The notes below the pieces were generated by a model. The model saw only the letters and a program-made list of their open reading frames with translations. It had not been told where the DNA came from and did not search any database. Positions 63,501 to 64,000 of a stretch of 64,000 nt of DNA are shown in pieces. Both the position numbers and the translations under genes were made by a program. Origin of the DNA: Polychytrium aggregatum (Eukaryota > Chytridiomycota > Chytridiomycetes > Polychytriales); the NCBI RefSeq assembly GCF_025602895.1, contig NW_026516236.1, positions 62,001 through 126,000 of the forward strand. Reading direction: 5' to 3'. Numbering within the stretch: position 1 is the first letter of the stretch; every line of letters begins with the position of its first letter.

Positions 63501-64000
63501 TCGGAAAAGCAAAGCTCTCAATGGCATTCGAGCAACAAGCGCCACATCCAGCACATAGCTCCTGGACAGAGCATCCAGACCGAGGCTCAGGCGGTCGCGC
63601 TGTCTGCAGGTATCAACTCCGAAAGGCATGCATAGAAGCCATAGGAGTGCACAAACCCTGAACAAGGCATGAAAGTTGCTCGTCTAACTTTCCCCAACGG
63701 CCGCATTGGCTTTGAAAGTATGTAGTTTCTGCCGCAGCACTGACAAAGAAGGAGTCGATTTCCTTTGTTTGTGGGTTCGGCATCAGCCCGGAAAAGAGAC
63801 TGGACTGATTTCGTCTCGCAACTGGAGCTGGAGGGGCAAACTAGAGGTCCACAGGATTCCCAAAGTCAATAATCGCTGACCAATCCAAGTCGCAACTGCA
63901 TGGCGGCCCATCGAGCTATTGCCGGTCATCACCGCCTCCTGACAGGGACAGCCAGTTCCCCACCAGAAGCACGCTGGTAAAGACTAGATCCAGCGACAGT
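63500..64000. other. Unresolved host sequence
   Basis: No gene could be assigned. The minus strand may hold 5' exons of the sorting-nexin-like gene. A short plus-strand open stretch around 63492-63635 (residues such as PGQSIQTEAQAVALSAG) looks protein-like but has no recognisable motif. Confidence 0.4.

Noticed and set aside
1-64000. CRISPR arrays, bacterial operons, rRNA or tRNA genes
   Set aside because: No spaced direct repeats, no rRNA-like or cloverleaf sequences noticed; the sequence is eukaryotic.

Overview
This window is a stack of nested Ty3/gypsy LTR retrotransposons of the chromovirus type (bases 1 to about 57,190), followed by about 6.8 kb of lower-GC host sequence with intron-containing genes. 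It reads as eukaryotic and most likely fungal. All pol polyproteins run protease, reverse transcriptase, RNase H, integrase, and every element whose pol C-terminus is in view ends in a chromodomain or chromo-like module. LTRs begin TG and end CA, target duplications are 5 bp, and host introns have GT..AG borders. A degraded Fanzor (eukaryotic TnpB-like) gene makes an early-diverging, possibly chytrid-like fungus plausible; that assignment is an inference.

The layout can be unpicked by matching LTR pairs with 5-bp target duplications. The oldest visible element is E (+ strand), whose gag/pol is scattered over 2932-35464. It has been hit by: a D-family LTR in gag (2745-2931 visible), itself hit by element A (1-2744, cut by the window edge); element F (5010-16563, duplication gcagg), itself hit by G2 (7223-12689, gcctc); a solo D LTR (16718-17507, ctacc); element B (17628-22702, ctagt); and G1 (24167-35357, gagcg), itself hit by H1 (28963-34681, tggaa). 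At 35465 E ends abruptly at an H-type LTR joined to a different element, I. I (35931-39561 plus 55766-57187) is hit by G3 (39562-55765, gaatg), which is hit by H4 (44130-54860, ataca), whose 5' LTR is hit by H3 (44513-50231, ttgac). The chain I > G3 > H4 > H3 is unambiguous; E lies outside it through a rearrangement junction.

Two mechanisms stand out. First, every family (A, B, E, F, G, H, I) has a GGGAAAC heptamer in the phase required for -1 ribosomal frameshifting, 16 to 46 nt before the gag stop. In every family the -1 frame opens into the pol leader; in B a second frame change precedes the protease. Second, two priming systems coexist. G, H and I have a TGGTAGCATCGG primer-binding site abutting the LTR, fitting initiator Met tRNA. 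A, B and F instead have an 11-12 nt site perfectly complementary to a stretch of their own LTR exactly 39 nt downstream of the TATA box. The pairs differ in sequence between families but covary, as expected for Tf1/sushi-type self-priming.

The right end holds a long minus-strand gene of unknown function (57798-60617, two exons, possibly more), a Fanzor-like pseudogene (61137-62020, +), and the 3' part of a minus-strand multi-exon gene resembling a PX-BAR sorting nexin (62194-63500), with microsatellites in its introns. The last 500 bp gave nothing I can name.
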